Below are positions 1 through 8,177 of a stretch of DNA of 32,737 nt, piece by piece. The number at the start of each line of letters is the position of its first letter. Within the stretch, counting starts at the first letter, position 1. A program made the translations under genes and the position numbers. The notes below the pieces were generated by a model. It saw only the letters and a list, made by a program, of their open reading frames with translations, did not search any database and had not been told where the DNA came from. This DNA is from Calothrix sp. HK-06 (GTDB lineage Bacteria; Cyanobacteriota; Cyanobacteriia; Cyanobacteriales; Nostocaceae): positions 1 through 32,737 of the forward strand of contig NZ_MRCD01000099.1 of NCBI RefSeq assembly GCF_001904745.1, in the 5' to 3' direction.

Positions 1-260
1 AAAACGTCGAAAAGCACCGTACAAAAGAAGTTGCACAAGCATTTATTGATTACTTGTACTCAGAAGAAGCACAACGCGAATTTTCTAAACTCGGTTATCG
101 TTCTGTCAACCCTCTAATTACTCAAGAAGTAGCTTCGCAGTTTCCTAAAGTTGAGACTTTATTTACTGCTCAAGACTTAGGAGGATGGGACACTATTCAA
201 AAAAAATTTTTTGAACAAGGAGCAATTTTCGACAAAATTCAAGCAAAAAGCAAAGCTTAA
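1..260 (+). CDS. sbpA: Sulfate-binding periplasmic protein, C-terminal end (partial)
   Basis: The open frame enters from the left edge (frame starting at base 3) and ends at the TAA at 258-260, so only about 85 C-terminal residues are present. The visible part matches the end of the Sbp/CysP sulfate/thiosulfate-binding family: a helix with LYSEEAQREF, a GYRSVNP segment, then FPKVETLF and GGWDTIQKKFFEQGAIFDKI, which parallels the E. coli Sbp tail (FPQTELF, then GSWPEV). The protein would deliver sulfate to a CysTWA-type ABC importer. pstS begins only 23 bases later with no terminator between, so the two may share a transcript. The family assignment is firm; the exact oxyanion (sulfate, thiosulfate or other) cannot be decided from the tail alone. 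Confidence 0.85.
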   Translation, partial: NVEKHRTKEVAQAFIDYLYSEEAQREFSKLGYRSVNPLITQEVASQFPKVETLFTAQDLGGWDTIQKKFFEQGAIFDKIQAKSKA

Positions 261-283
261 AACCAATTTTCATATAAGATATT

Positions 284-1288
284 ATGAAACTGAAAAGATT
301 ACATTTATTGAAGAATAACTTCTTCATTGCATTTCTAATATTACTAAGTCAAAACTTGATAGGCTGCGGTAATGATCAAAATCAATCGCAAGTCAGTATT
401 GATGGTGCTGCCGTAGGTTTTCCCATATCCCTAGCTGTAGCAGAAGAATACCACAGAGAAAATGAAAATGCTGTAGTTAGCGTTGCATCTAGTGGAACAG
501 GTGGAGGTGTCAGTAAATTTTGCGCTGGAGAAATAGATATTGTCGCCGCCTCGCGTACTATAAAAGACGAAGAAATTACAAAATGTAAATCTAAAGGAAT
601 TGAGTTTGTCGAATTACCAATAGCATTAGATGGAATTGCCGTAATAGCCAATCGTGAGAATGACTTCGCCAAATGCTTAACTCTCAAAGAATTAAGCACA
701 ATTTGGAAGTCTAAATCAGATGGAAAAATTTTAAGTTGGAATCAAGTTAATCCAAAATTTCCAAATGGAAAAATAAAATTATATGCTCCTGCTTCAGATA
801 CAGGAACATTTGACTATTTTACTCAAGCCGTTACAGGTAAAGCCAAAAATAGCCGTACAGATTATACTCCCAGTCACAACCAAAATACTCTTGTGCAAGG
901 AGTCGCCGGAGATAAATATTCTCTAGGCTATGTAGGTATTTCTTACTACATTCAAAACCAAGACAGATTAAATTTAGTTGCTGTAGAAAGCCCAACAGGT
1001 AAATGTGAAAAACCTGTTCCAGTTGATAATGTCGTCAAGAACGTCTACACGCCACTATCGCGTCCACTTTTCATCTACGTTAGTAAAAAATCGTTAGATA
1101 CTAAACCCTCAGTAAAAGAGTTCGTCAGCTTTTATTTAGATAACTCATGGAAATGGGTAGATAGCGTAGGTTATGTAGCGCTACCTGATGAAGCTTATAC
1201 CAAAACAAAACAAAAGTTCCTAACAGGTGAAACAGGCACAAAATTCAAAAAAGCAAAACCTGGTCAACCAATTACTAATTTCATTTAA
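284..1288 (+). CDS. pstS: Phosphate ABC transporter substrate-binding lipoprotein PstS
   Basis: This 334-residue protein binds phosphate outside the inner membrane and passes it to PstCAB. A lipoprotein signal is visible: basic start, hydrophobic stretch, lipobox LIGC with the lipidated Cys at residue 28. The mature part has the PstS landmarks DGAAVGFPI, the phosphate-binding loop SSGTGGGVSKF and ASDTGTFDYF, followed by the QGVAG and LGYVGISYY segments. The length fits the SphX/PstS group of cyanobacteria. The ATG at 284 has no obvious Shine-Dalgarno sequence, but the signal peptide supports it. It is the first gene of the pstSCAB block and sits 25 bases before pstC. Any Pho box for the operon must lie upstream of this window, before the sulfate-binding gene, or inside that gene. 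Confidence 0.93.
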   Translation: MKLKRLHLLKNNFFIAFLILLSQNLIGCGNDQNQSQVSIDGAAVGFPISLAVAEEYHRENENAVVSVASSGTGGGVSKFCAGEIDIVAASRTIKDEEITKCKSKGIEFVELPIALDGIAVIANRENDFAKCLTLKELSTIWKSKSDGKILSWNQVNPKFPNGKIKLYAPASDTGTFDYFTQAVTGKAKNSRTDYTPSHNQNTLVQGVAGDKYSLGYVGISYYIQNQDRLNLVAVESPTGKCEKPVPVDNVVKNVYTPLSRPLFIYVSKKSLDTKPSVKEFVSFYLDNSWKWVDSVGYVALPDEAYTKTKQKFLTGETGTKFKKAKPGQPITNFI

Positions 1289-1313
1289 ATAGTTCGCGAC
1301 CTCAAATTATATT

Positions 1314-2252
1314 ATGCAAAACACTTATCAGGACGACTTCAATCAAACATTCAGAGAATCACTCGAAAAAAATGCATCTGAGGACATTCAAGAAAAAGTG
1401 ATAGCGGCAGCCTTATTTTGCTGTGCATTGATTTCTGTATTTACTACCTTTGGAATAGTATTCATTATTTTTCAGGTGACGTTTGAGTTTTTCCAAGAAG
1501 TGAGTTTTGCTCAATTCTTTTTGGATACAAAATGGACGCCTTTATTTGCAGAAAGACATTTTGGAGTTTGGCCTTTAATTTGTGGTACTTTTTTAACTAC
1601 ATTAGTAGCAATGTCGGTTGCAATTCCTTTAGGCTTATGTTCTGCTATTTATCTCAGCGAATATGCTCCGCCAAAGGTTGCATTAATATTACGTCCTGCG
1701 GTGGAACTTTTAGCTGGAATACCTACAGTTGTTTACGGTTACTTTGCGCTTTTATTTGTAACACCATTTCTAAGAAGTTTTTTGCCCTTAGAAATTTTTA
1801 ATGCTTTGAGCGCGGGTATAATGATGGGAATTATGATTACTCCAACAGTAGGCTCAATAAGTTTAGATGCTATTAAAGCAGTTCCTCGCTCTTTACGTGA
1901 AGGCGCCTATGCTTTAGGTATTACAAAACTTGAGTCAATTTTTAAAGTCGTCTTACCAGCAGCACTTTCAGGAATAACAGCTTCAATTATCTTAGGAATA
2001 TCGCGCGCGGTAGGTGAAACAATGACCGTCGTTATTGCTGCTGGACAACAGCCAAGACTAACAGTTAACTTAATGGAATCAGTCGGAACCATGACAGCTT
2101 ACATGGCACAAATATCTGGTGGAGACAGTCCGCGCGGAAGTTTAAATTTCAAAACATTATATGCAGTAGGCGCCGTCTTATTTATAATAACCCTGATTTT
2201 AAACATAGTTAGTTATTGGATATCCAGACGATTCAAAGAAAAATATGATTAA
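1314..2252 (+). CDS. pstC: Phosphate ABC transporter permease PstC
   Basis: This 312-residue inner-membrane permease forms the phosphate channel with PstA. It has about six hydrophobic segments. The cytoplasmic coupling loop reads PRSLREGAYALGITKLESIFKVVLPAALSGI, split here as the EAA motif (REGAYALG) followed by the conserved KVVLPAALSGI. The segments YLSEYAPPKV and LLAGIPTVVYGYFAL are typical of PstC. The ATG at 1314 is chosen because the N-terminus then matches the family length. It lies between pstS and pstA with short gaps, consistent with one transcript. Confidence 0.94.
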   Translation: MQNTYQDDFNQTFRESLEKNASEDIQEKVIAAALFCCALISVFTTFGIVFIIFQVTFEFFQEVSFAQFFLDTKWTPLFAERHFGVWPLICGTFLTTLVAMSVAIPLGLCSAIYLSEYAPPKVALILRPAVELLAGIPTVVYGYFALLFVTPFLRSFLPLEIFNALSAGIMMGIMITPTVGSISLDAIKAVPRSLREGAYALGITKLESIFKVVLPAALSGITASIILGISRAVGETMTVVIAAGQQPRLTVNLMESVGTMTAYMAQISGGDSPRGSLNFKTLYAVGAVLFIITLILNIVSYWISRRFKEKYD

Positions 2253-2282
2253 TACTATTTGAAATTACCTTTGAGGTATTAT

Positions 2283-3179
2283 ATGACAACATACAAACAA
2301 AACGAATTTCAAAATACCAATACCGAATTTACCGACAATATCGAAAAAAGAGAAACCCTAGGAAAAATATTTGAATATATATTCTTATTAGGTTTACTCA
2401 TCGGTTTATTCGTTCTAGCCTTACTAGTCTTCGATATATCAAAAGATGGTCTAGCTAGATTCCTTACACCAGGATTTTTAACCGAAACACCATCACGCTT
2501 TCCTGAAGAAGGTGGTATACGTCCAGCAATTATAGGCAGCCTACTATTAGGAATTATCGTCATATTAACTGCCGTACCTATAGGTATAGGAGCAGCTTTA
2601 TACCTCGAAGAATATGCACCGAAAGCTTGGTGGACATCTGTTATTGAGATTAACATTAGCAATCTTGCGGGTGTACCCTCTATAGTCTACGGGCTGCTAG
2701 GCTTAGGTGTCTTTAATTACCTCCTAGGATTTGGACCCAGCTTGATCTCCGGTGCCCTAACTCTTTCGTTACTATCATTACCAGTAATTATTGTGACAGC
2801 AAGAGAAGCAATACGCTCAGTACCAGACTCACTAAGAAACGCTTCTTACGGACTAGGTGTAACCAAATGGCAAACCATTCGTAGTCACGTTTTGCCTTAT
2901 GCCATTCCGGGTATCCTTACAGGGGTAATTATTTCAGTATCCCGCGCAATAGGAGATGCAGCTTGCTTACTAGTAGTAGGTGCCGTGAGTTTTCTTACCT
3001 TTGACCCAGGTTTATTTCAAAGATTTATGGCTCTACCTATCCAGGTATTTAGCTATATTACCCGTCCCGAACCAGGTTTTGGTAATGCCGCTGCTGCCAC
3101 CATCATCACTTTAATTCTACTAATCTTAGCCTTGAACGGAATTGCAATTTATATCCGTCAACGTTTTACATTGAATTAA
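2283..3179 (+). CDS. pstA: Phosphate ABC transporter permease PstA
   Basis: This protein of about 298 residues is the second Pst permease. It shows the PstA features GIGAALYLEEYAP, NLAGVPSIVYGLLGLGVF and the coupling-loop motif RNASYGLGVTKWQTIRSHVLPYAIPGI. About six membrane segments are visible. The start is placed at ATG 2283 because GAGG lies 6 bases upstream (2273-2276). An in-frame TTG at 2259 would add eight residues but has no better ribosome site. The gene follows pstC by 30 bases and precedes pstB by 45. Confidence 0.93.
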   Translation: MTTYKQNEFQNTNTEFTDNIEKRETLGKIFEYIFLLGLLIGLFVLALLVFDISKDGLARFLTPGFLTETPSRFPEEGGIRPAIIGSLLLGIIVILTAVPIGIGAALYLEEYAPKAWWTSVIEINISNLAGVPSIVYGLLGLGVFNYLLGFGPSLISGALTLSLLSLPVIIVTAREAIRSVPDSLRNASYGLGVTKWQTIRSHVLPYAIPGILTGVIISVSRAIGDAACLLVVGAVSFLTFDPGLFQRFMALPIQVFSYITRPEPGFGNAAAATIITLILLILALNGIAIYIRQRFTLN

Positions 3180-3224
3180 ATCATCAACAACTAGTTAAAT
3201 TCTTATCATAGGAGCTTAAATAAA

Positions 3225-4058
3225 ATGACTAACATTAACGGTGGTAGAAGCACACAAGGTAGCACAACTCTTAACCAATATGATACTCGTGTATTTAATC
3301 TAGAAGCAGTTAAAGTGTTTTATAACGGCTTTCTAGCGCTTCAAGATGTTTATATGGAAATTCCCGATAAACAAATTATTGCTTTTATTGGCCCTTCAGG
3401 TTGTGGTAAAAGTACTCTGTTACGCTGCTTTAACCGAATGAATGATTTAATTCCTGGCGCCAAAGTAGATGGTAAACTTAACTACCGTGGTCGTAATATC
3501 TATGACTCCAATATCAATTCTGTGAAATTACGGCGCCAAGTTGGGATGGTATTTCAAAGACCAAATCCTTTCCCCAAATCTATATACGATAATATTACTT
3601 TTGGACCTCGTTCAAACGGTTACAAAGGTAATCTTGATGAACTTGTAGAAACTTCTCTCAAACGTGCGGCAATTTGGAATGAAGTTAAGGATAAATTAAA
3701 ATCCAAAGGTACAGCATTATCTGGTGGACAGCAACAAAGACTATGCATCGCGCGCGCTATAGCCATGAAACCAGATGTACTATTGATGGATGAACCTTGC
3801 TCTGCTCTTGACCCAATTTCTACCCGTCAAGTTGAAGAGCTTTGTTTAGAACTTAAAGAGCAATACACAATTATTATGGTGACACACAACATGCAACAAG
3901 CTTCTAGAGTTGCAGACCATACAGGGTTCTTTAATACAGAAACCGATAGAAACGGTAAACGCTACGGTAGATTAGTTGAATTTAGTCCTACCAAACAAAT
4001 CTTCGAGGCACCGAAAACTCCAGAAGCCGCAGAATATATTAGCGGTCGCTTCGGTTAA
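3225..4058 (+). CDS. pstB: Phosphate ABC transporter ATPase PstB
   Basis: This 277-residue ATPase powers phosphate import on the cytoplasmic face of PstCA. Walker A is GPSGCGKST (residues 56-64), the Q-loop Gln follows VGMVF at about 111, the ABC signature is [14 protein letters not shown] (165-178), and Walker B is VLLMDEP with Glu190, followed by CSALDPIST. The switch His lies in VTHNMQQA. The segment [14 protein letters not shown] is characteristic of PstB. AGGAG at about 3210-3214 provides a good ribosome site for ATG 3225. It is the last gene of the operon; a rho-independent terminator follows at 4076-4116. No phoU gene follows. Confidence 0.96.
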   Translation: MTNINGGRSTQGSTTLNQYDTRVFNLEAVKVFYNGFLALQDVYMEIPDKQIIAFIGPSGCGKSTLLRCFNRMNDLIPGAKVDGKLNYRGRNIYDSNINSVKLRRQVGMVFQRPNPFPKSIYDNITFGPRSNGYKGNLDELVETSLKRAAIWNEVKDKLKSKGTALSGGQQQRLCIARAIAMKPDVLLMDEPCSALDPISTRQVEELCLELKEQYTIIMVTHNMQQASRVADHTGFFNTETDRNGKRYGRLVEFSPTKQIFEAPKTPEAAEYISGRFG

Positions 4059-4075
4059 AAATTTTTAATTAACCC

Positions 4076-4116
4076 AAAAAAATTCCTAATTTCCTTAAGA
4101 AATTAGGAATTTTTTT
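4076..4116 (+). terminator. Rho-independent terminator of the pst operon
   Basis: A perfect 13-bp stem (AATTCCTAATTTC at 4081-4093 with GAAATTAGGAATT at 4099-4111), a 5-base loop, and a T run to 4116. It starts about 20 bases after the pstB stop. The run of A before the stem lengthens it further. Confidence 0.88.
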
Positions 4117-4242
4117 GTATCACTGTAATCAAAGAATTATTGCTTGAATATTGTAAAGTACTATATGTTTATCGATGTTTAGATGTATTTACATAATTTA
4201 TTTAAATTATGTGTAATGTTTATTACTGCAATGGGAGTTGAA

Positions 4243-4737
4243 ATGCTAAAGGCTATTGTTTTGGCTTGGCTACTGTTGTTTATTGGCGACTTCCTTTCAA
4301 CATTTTTATACCATATACCTGAACATGTTTTTGGTAGCTTACATTTAAAAACGCATCACTCAGGAAATAAAGATTTTCGTCACTACGCAGTTTTAGCGTT
4401 AAACATCAATGTTATTTTAGATGGTGTTTTAGGCGCCATTCCCTACATTCTAGTAGGGGTATTTTTATGGCAATTTTCAACCAGTGGGGTTATTTGCGGG
4501 TTAATTCTAGGTCAGTTACATGTGTGGTGGAGACATACAACCGCTCTCGGTTGGCAAACACCAAAATGGGCAAATAGCCTATGTCAGTTTTTGTTTATTA
4601 CCACTCCTGAAAGACACTGGCTGCATCATGAAAAAACTAGTGTAGGTTACGGTGACATCTTCACCGTCTTTGAAAAGCCAGCAAAAGCTTGGCTGTCTTG
4701 GTTACGTTTACTAAAAATTCATTCGCAACGGATATAA
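4243..4737 (+). CDS. Fatty acid hydroxylase / sterol desaturase superfamily membrane protein
   Basis: This protein of about 164 residues carries the histidine boxes of the membrane diiron hydroxylase superfamily: HIPEH (24-28), HLKTHH (34-39), HVWWRH (93-98) and HWLHHE (125-130). Hydrophobic segments lie at 5-22 and about 56-92. The family inserts oxygen into lipids, sterols or carotenoids; the substrate here is unknown. The start is set at ATG 4243 because GGAG precedes it by 6 bases (4233-4236). In-frame ATGs at 4183, 4216 and 4231 would lengthen the N-terminus but have no better ribosome site. It is short for the family, so it may be a minimal version. It faces the cadD-like gene tail to tail and appears to be transcribed alone. 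Confidence 0.75.
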   Translation: MLKAIVLAWLLLFIGDFLSTFLYHIPEHVFGSLHLKTHHSGNKDFRHYAVLALNINVILDGVLGAIPYILVGVFLWQFSTSGVICGLILGQLHVWWRHTTALGWQTPKWANSLCQFLFITTPERHWLHHEKTSVGYGDIFTVFEKPAKAWLSWLRLLKIHSQRI

Positions 4738-4776
4738 CTTGTCGTTTTGATTAACATGGTATTTACATGTTTGAAT

Positions 4777-5436
4777 CTATGCCCCAAAACCAGGCAGAAG
4801 GCGATAGCTTTCGCTCTTCATTATAATTGAGAATCCTAACCAAATCAAAACTAATGGGAAGATTTTGCGACCGTAGCGAGCTAGAAGCGGCGCCATCAAA
4901 GGATTATTAGTCATCCGATAAGAGAGGAAACACCAAACTCCAACTGTTAGGTAGCAGATTGCGAGAATTACACTTAAGCTATTGATATTGCTGCTAGCAA
5001 ACAAAGGTACGTATATTCCGATGTTGTTTCCTCCATTTGCAATGGTTACAGCAGAAACACGGTAGGTTTGACGGTCGCGTAAAGTTGCCCATAGCGATTT
5101 GTTTGAGCGCCGAGGTTTTTCAGGAGTCATGTCAAGTGATACATCTTGAATTACCTCATTGTCTTCTCGACTCATGAAGTTAGTAATACCAATAATGATT
5201 GGAAGGAAACCAAGCAGTCCAATCCACATTTCTGGAATAAGTAAACCGCCAAAAAAACCAGGTAGACTAGCAAGAACCAACCCAGTAAACCCAATAAATT
5301 CACCGACAATAACATGTTTAGGGCGGAAATGGCGATTGACTTTGCCAAAAAATGCTGTCAAATATACGTTGTCGTCAAATGTGGTTGCAAAAGCAACAGA
5401 AGCACCAACAAGTGCTGTACTAAATAGCCAATTCAT
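4777..5436 (-). CDS. CadD-family cadmium/cation resistance transporter
   Basis: A 219-residue membrane protein with about five or six hydrophobic segments. It resembles the cadmium resistance transporter (Cad) family: an N-terminal FATTFDDNVYLTAFF with acidic residues in the first helix, then GEFIGFTGLVLASL, and later VTIANGGNNIGIYVPLFA. The family is linked to export of Cd2+ or other cations; the substrate here is not known. The start is ATG 5436, preceded by GGGAG at a normal distance, rather than the TTG further upstream. It is transcribed in the same direction as the TerC-family gene and shares a 34-bp upstream motif with it (5555-5588 here), which suggests common control by a metal or stress signal. 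Confidence 0.78.
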   Translation of the reverse strand: MNWLFSTALVGASVAFATTFDDNVYLTAFFGKVNRHFRPKHVIVGEFIGFTGLVLASLPGFFGGLLIPEMWIGLLGFLPIIIGITNFMSREDNEVIQDVSLDMTPEKPRRSNKSLWATLRDRQTYRVSAVTIANGGNNIGIYVPLFASSNINSLSVILAICYLTVGVWCFLSYRMTNNPLMAPLLARYGRKIFPLVLIWLGFSIIMKSESYRLLPGFGA

Positions 5437-5554
5437 AATTTTTACTCCCAATATTTCAATCGTTTTATCCAGTTCTTTTTTGCTTTAAGTATTTTGAAAA
5501 TTACTTGTTTTACTTTCAATGACATAAATATTAGCGCTTCTACTCTTATAAGTG

Positions 5555-5588
5555 CAAATATTCTTTTTTCTTAAAATGATAAATAAAA
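5555..5588 (-). promoter_or_regulatory. Shared 34-bp upstream motif, copy before the CadD-like gene
   Basis: On the reverse strand it begins TTTTATTTATCATTTT (16 bases) and ends ATATTTG. About 30 of 34 positions match the copy at 6418-6451, with identical internal spacing. It ends 118 bases before the start codon. Operator or upstream promoter element is an inference. Confidence 0.55.
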
Positions 5589-5649
5589 GTGATTATAACC
5601 TCTAAAAAACAATCCCAACTCCCGCGCTATTTTGATAATTTTGTATTGT

Positions 5650-6351
5650 TCAGTCTGGGTTAACAGATACAACTCGTTTTGAAAATCCCCAAGCAAATAG
5701 AGTTGCAATTAAGGTTAACATCATCCATTGAGGTGGTACATGGTCTGGTACTATGGCTTTAAACATTAATCGTACACCTACACCAAATACAGTTAAATAA
5801 GCTGCATCGAGTAAATAAGTAAATTCAGCCAACCAGCGAACAAATAAACTAGCCATAAATCGAAGAGTGATAATACCAATAATGCAGCCAGTTAAAACTA
5901 ACCATGTTCGACTTGAAACTGCCACTGCTGCTGTTACACTATCAACAGAGAACGCCAAGTCTGTAAAAGCAATCATCAAGATGATATTTCCAAAAGCAAG
6001 ATTATTATTTCCTCCAGTTATTTTTTCATTTGTTTCTGGGAAAAAATAATTCCAAAAGTGTTTTCCCGACAGCCACAGTAAATAAATGGCACCACCTAAT
6101 TCAAACTGCCAAAACTGAATGACCCATGTAGCCGTAAAAAGTAATGAAACCCGCAGTAAAAAAGCAATAATTAATCCCCAGTTTAACGCGCGCTGCTGTA
6201 AATTAGGGTCTTTGATATCTTGAACTAAGGCTGCTAACGCAACTGCATTATCAGCAGATAGAACAGTTTCAAGTGCGACTAAAACAATTAAAAAACCAAA
6301 TGTCTTGAAAGTAAAAACATTATGTAAATTTGTATTTAAATGTTCTAACAT
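5650..6351 (-). CDS. TerC-family integral membrane protein
   Basis: A 233-residue membrane protein of the TerC/YkoY type, with about seven hydrophobic segments. The two acidic signatures of the family are present: ETVLSADNAVALA (Asp34) and FTDLAFSVDSVTAA (Asp131 and Asp137). Family members act in Mn2+ or other metal export and in loading of exoenzymes; some were first linked to tellurite resistance. ATG 6351 has GGAG about 6 bases upstream. It is followed on the same strand by the CadD-like gene, with 213 bases between, and both have the same 34-bp upstream motif. No yybP-ykoY riboswitch was recognised in the leader. Confidence 0.85.
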   Translation of the reverse strand: MLEHLNTNLHNVFTFKTFGFLIVLVALETVLSADNAVALAALVQDIKDPNLQQRALNWGLIIAFLLRVSLLFTATWVIQFWQFELGGAIYLLWLSGKHFWNYFFPETNEKITGGNNNLAFGNIILMIAFTDLAFSVDSVTAAVAVSSRTWLVLTGCIIGIITLRFMASLFVRWLAEFTYLLDAAYLTVFGVGVRLMFKAIVPDHVPPQWMMLTLIATLFAWGFSKRVVSVNPD

Positions 6352-6417
6352 CTTTACTCCAAAATATATTTATGCTAATTCGTTAATTAAAATAATATGT
6401 GTCAGCACAAATAAAAT

Positions 6418-6451
6418 CAAATATTATTGTTTTTCAAAATGATAAATAAAA
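6418..6451 (-). promoter_or_regulatory. Shared 34-bp upstream motif, copy before the TerC-family gene
   Basis: The reverse strand has the same first 16 bases (TTTTATTTATCATTTT) and the same ATATTTG end as the copy at 5555-5588. It ends 66 bases before the TerC-family start codon. Confidence 0.55.
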
Positions 6452-6461
6452 TATATTGAAA

Positions 6462-6480
6462 TGTAGAGACGTGACATGTT
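6462..6480. repeat. Half of a dispersed GTAGAGACG-type repeat
   Basis: The sequence TGTAGAGACGTGACATGTT looks like one arm of the small inverted repeats (TGTAGAGACG... CGTCTCTACA) common in filamentous cyanobacteria. The second arm is absent. It lies between the TerC-family promoter and the decayed TauE gene. The assignment is from memory of the repeat family. Confidence 0.4.
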
Positions 6481-6562
6481 ACCCCTTCAGAATACTGTTA
6501 TGACTGCCTGTTAAAACTCCACTAACCATTAAGTTAGGAGCTTTAATACATTAGTTTCGCCT

Positions 6563-6789
6563 TTATATATATGTTGATGCCGCAGCACACGAAGTCGCGA
6601 TGACAGATACTAATGAGGCGCCAATCGCATATCGAATATCAACACCAAACACCGAAATTAACAAAGGGACGATAACTACTCCACCCCCTAACCCAGTCGC
6701 GCACCCAAAAAGCCAGCGCTAAATGACCCAACAAAAATCAATAAAGAAAAATCTAGAGTGAAAATGGGATACAGTAGATTTAACTGCAT
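6563..6789 (-). pseudogene. Decayed TauE/SafE sulfite-exporter family permease (N-terminal remnant)
   Basis: Reading the reverse strand from ATG 6789 gives MQLNLLYPIF, a hydrophobic helix and GSFSAGFLGARLG, then a TAG at 6688-6690. In the shifted frame the family motif resumes at once: GGGVVIVPLL with ISVFGVDIRYAIGASLVSV and IATSCAAAS, ending at a TAA at 6563-6565. Intact TauE/SafE proteins read LGxGGGVVIVPLL across this point, so loss of one base explains the break. Only about 75 of the usual 250 or more residues remain. A short stretch past the second stop (YKGETN) may be a further shifted remnant. Intact members move sulfite, sulfoacetate or other anions. Confidence 0.72.
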
Positions 6790-6857
6790 CCCATTAAAAC
6801 AAACACTATTGAACAGTCGCATTAAATAGCAAGCGCATTCCTAAATTTGACTCAAGG

Positions 6858-7715
6858 CTAAATTTTAACCAGGCGCCATAATTGAATTTGATAACATAGA
6901 TGTTTTTCAAAAATAAACTTGGCTTGTAACCCTTCAACAATTGGTTTTTGCAGCCAGCGTTTAAATGCCCAGTTAAAAACTGCATACACTGGAGGTGCCG
7001 CAATATTTAAAACGTTTCCAATATATTTACCAGTGGATAGCCCAAAAGTCCGAAAGTTGTCAATACATAAATCAATAGTTGGAGTAATTTGCCTAGAAAT
7101 ATCCTCTGTTTTAACTAGCTCAAATCCAACTTGCTCTAACGCAGTATTAAGCTCTGTAACCACATGACAATTAGAAAAGATACCCTCATTATACTTATTG
7201 TCAACACGTAACATATCCGCAAGTAACAAATAACCATCAGAGCTAAGTAAACGTGATGCACACTGAGCAATATCCGAAGCCGCTATGTACTGGCTACTTT
7301 CGCTAAGAAGAATAAGATTGTAAGAATTTGTTGTCTTAAAATCTTCAAATCTTGTTAAATGAAATGGTGCTTTACAGTTTGTTTGTTTTAAAAATATTTC
7401 CTCCTGAAGTCCATCTGGCGCTAGTCCTTCTACCGTAAAACCACGTTCCAGTAAAAAACTAGCATTACCTCCTATTCCACAACCGACATCTAGAATAGAA
7501 TTTACTCCCTCTGGGATAAAGCTTAAAAGTTTATTTGAATAAGCTTCTTGAGCAATACGCAGTTGACTAATAGTCAGTTCCTGATTGGCTACTGGTGGTG
7601 ATTCCCAATACCCGTAGTGTAGGAATGGAGAATTTGTTAGTTCTAAATAATATTGAATCGCTGCATTTTGGTAGCGAGTTGCTGGAGAAATGTTCTTTAC
7701 CTTGGATTTTTGCAT
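6858..7715 (-). CDS. Class I SAM-dependent methyltransferase
   Basis: This 285-residue protein has the SAM-binding motif I ILDVGCGIGGNASFLL (residues 74-89), an acidic region after beta strand 2 (EGLAPDG), the motif IV-like YNLILLSESSQYI, and a post-motif LLSSDGYLLLADML. The N-terminal segment NSPFLHYGYWE resembles the front of small-molecule C- or N-methyltransferases of the tocopherol or polyketide type. The acceptor cannot be told. The gene lies 21 bases downstream of the unknown gene 7737-8177 on the same strand, so the two are probably co-transcribed. No strong Shine-Dalgarno sequence is visible before ATG 7715. Confidence 0.82.
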   Translation of the reverse strand: MQKSKVKNISPATRYQNAAIQYYLELTNSPFLHYGYWESPPVANQELTISQLRIAQEAYSNKLLSFIPEGVNSILDVGCGIGGNASFLLERGFTVEGLAPDGLQEEIFLKQTNCKAPFHLTRFEDFKTTNSYNLILLSESSQYIAASDIAQCASRLLSSDGYLLLADMLRVDNKYNEGIFSNCHVVTELNTALEQVGFELVKTEDISRQITPTIDLCIDNFRTFGLSTGKYIGNVLNIAAPPVYAVFNWAFKRWLQKPIVEGLQAKFIFEKHLCYQIQLWRLVKI

Positions 7716-7736
7716 GAGTAATTATGCTAATGTTGA

Positions 7737-8177
7737 CTAAAAAGTTTGATAACATAGTTTAAATTCCTCCCATCTTCGAGAGATTTGTTTATAAGACTCG
7801 ACGGGAGAAATGACTGAATTGACCAGGATATCTACCTCTAATTCATTACCACATTTCAACACTAAAATTATTTCTTTTTGCGGATTATAATTATTAACTG
7901 CTTTAATAATAGGTATAATTGCTTCTAAATTAAGAATCCACTCTTGTAAATAAGCTTGCACTTTAGATTTGGTTAAAAAAGCTAGATTGAGAGGTTGCTC
8001 TAAATAAAAGATTTTACATTGTGTTGAAATAACGGCAACATCAGACGTATCTGATATATCCAGAGACCAAATTACTGCGCCGTTTCCCGATTTTAAAAAA
8101 CTTTCCCAAGCAGTATAACCAATTAGTAACAAAGTATTAATATTTAATCTAGGCGAAAAATGATTTCTCAGAGACAT
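7737..8177 (-). CDS. Unknown protein, upstream partner of a methyltransferase
   Basis: This 146-residue protein is not one I recognise. It is mixed alpha/beta in appearance, with no signal peptide or membrane helix: an N-terminal INTLLLIGYTAWESFL, a strand-like region VAVISTQCKIFYLEQP, and a C-terminal region with IILVLKCGNELEVDILV. Two Cys residues near the middle and one near the end show no metal-site spacing. ATG 8177 has GAGGAAG a few bases upstream, a good ribosome site. The methyltransferase gene begins 21 bases after its stop, so it probably works with that enzyme, for example as a carrier-like or regulatory partner, but this is only a guess from position. Confidence 0.65.
   Translation of the reverse strand: MSLRNHFSPRLNINTLLLIGYTAWESFLKSGNGAVIWSLDISDTSDVAVISTQCKIFYLEQPLNLAFLTKSKVQAYLQEWILNLEAIIPIIKAVNNYNPQKEIILVLKCGNELEVDILVNSVISPVESYKQISRRWEEFKLCYQTF

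Noticed and set aside
6352-6417. Manganese (yybP-ykoY) riboswitch before the TerC-family gene
   Set aside because: The leader is short and AT-rich with none of the conserved GGGG/GCCG elements.
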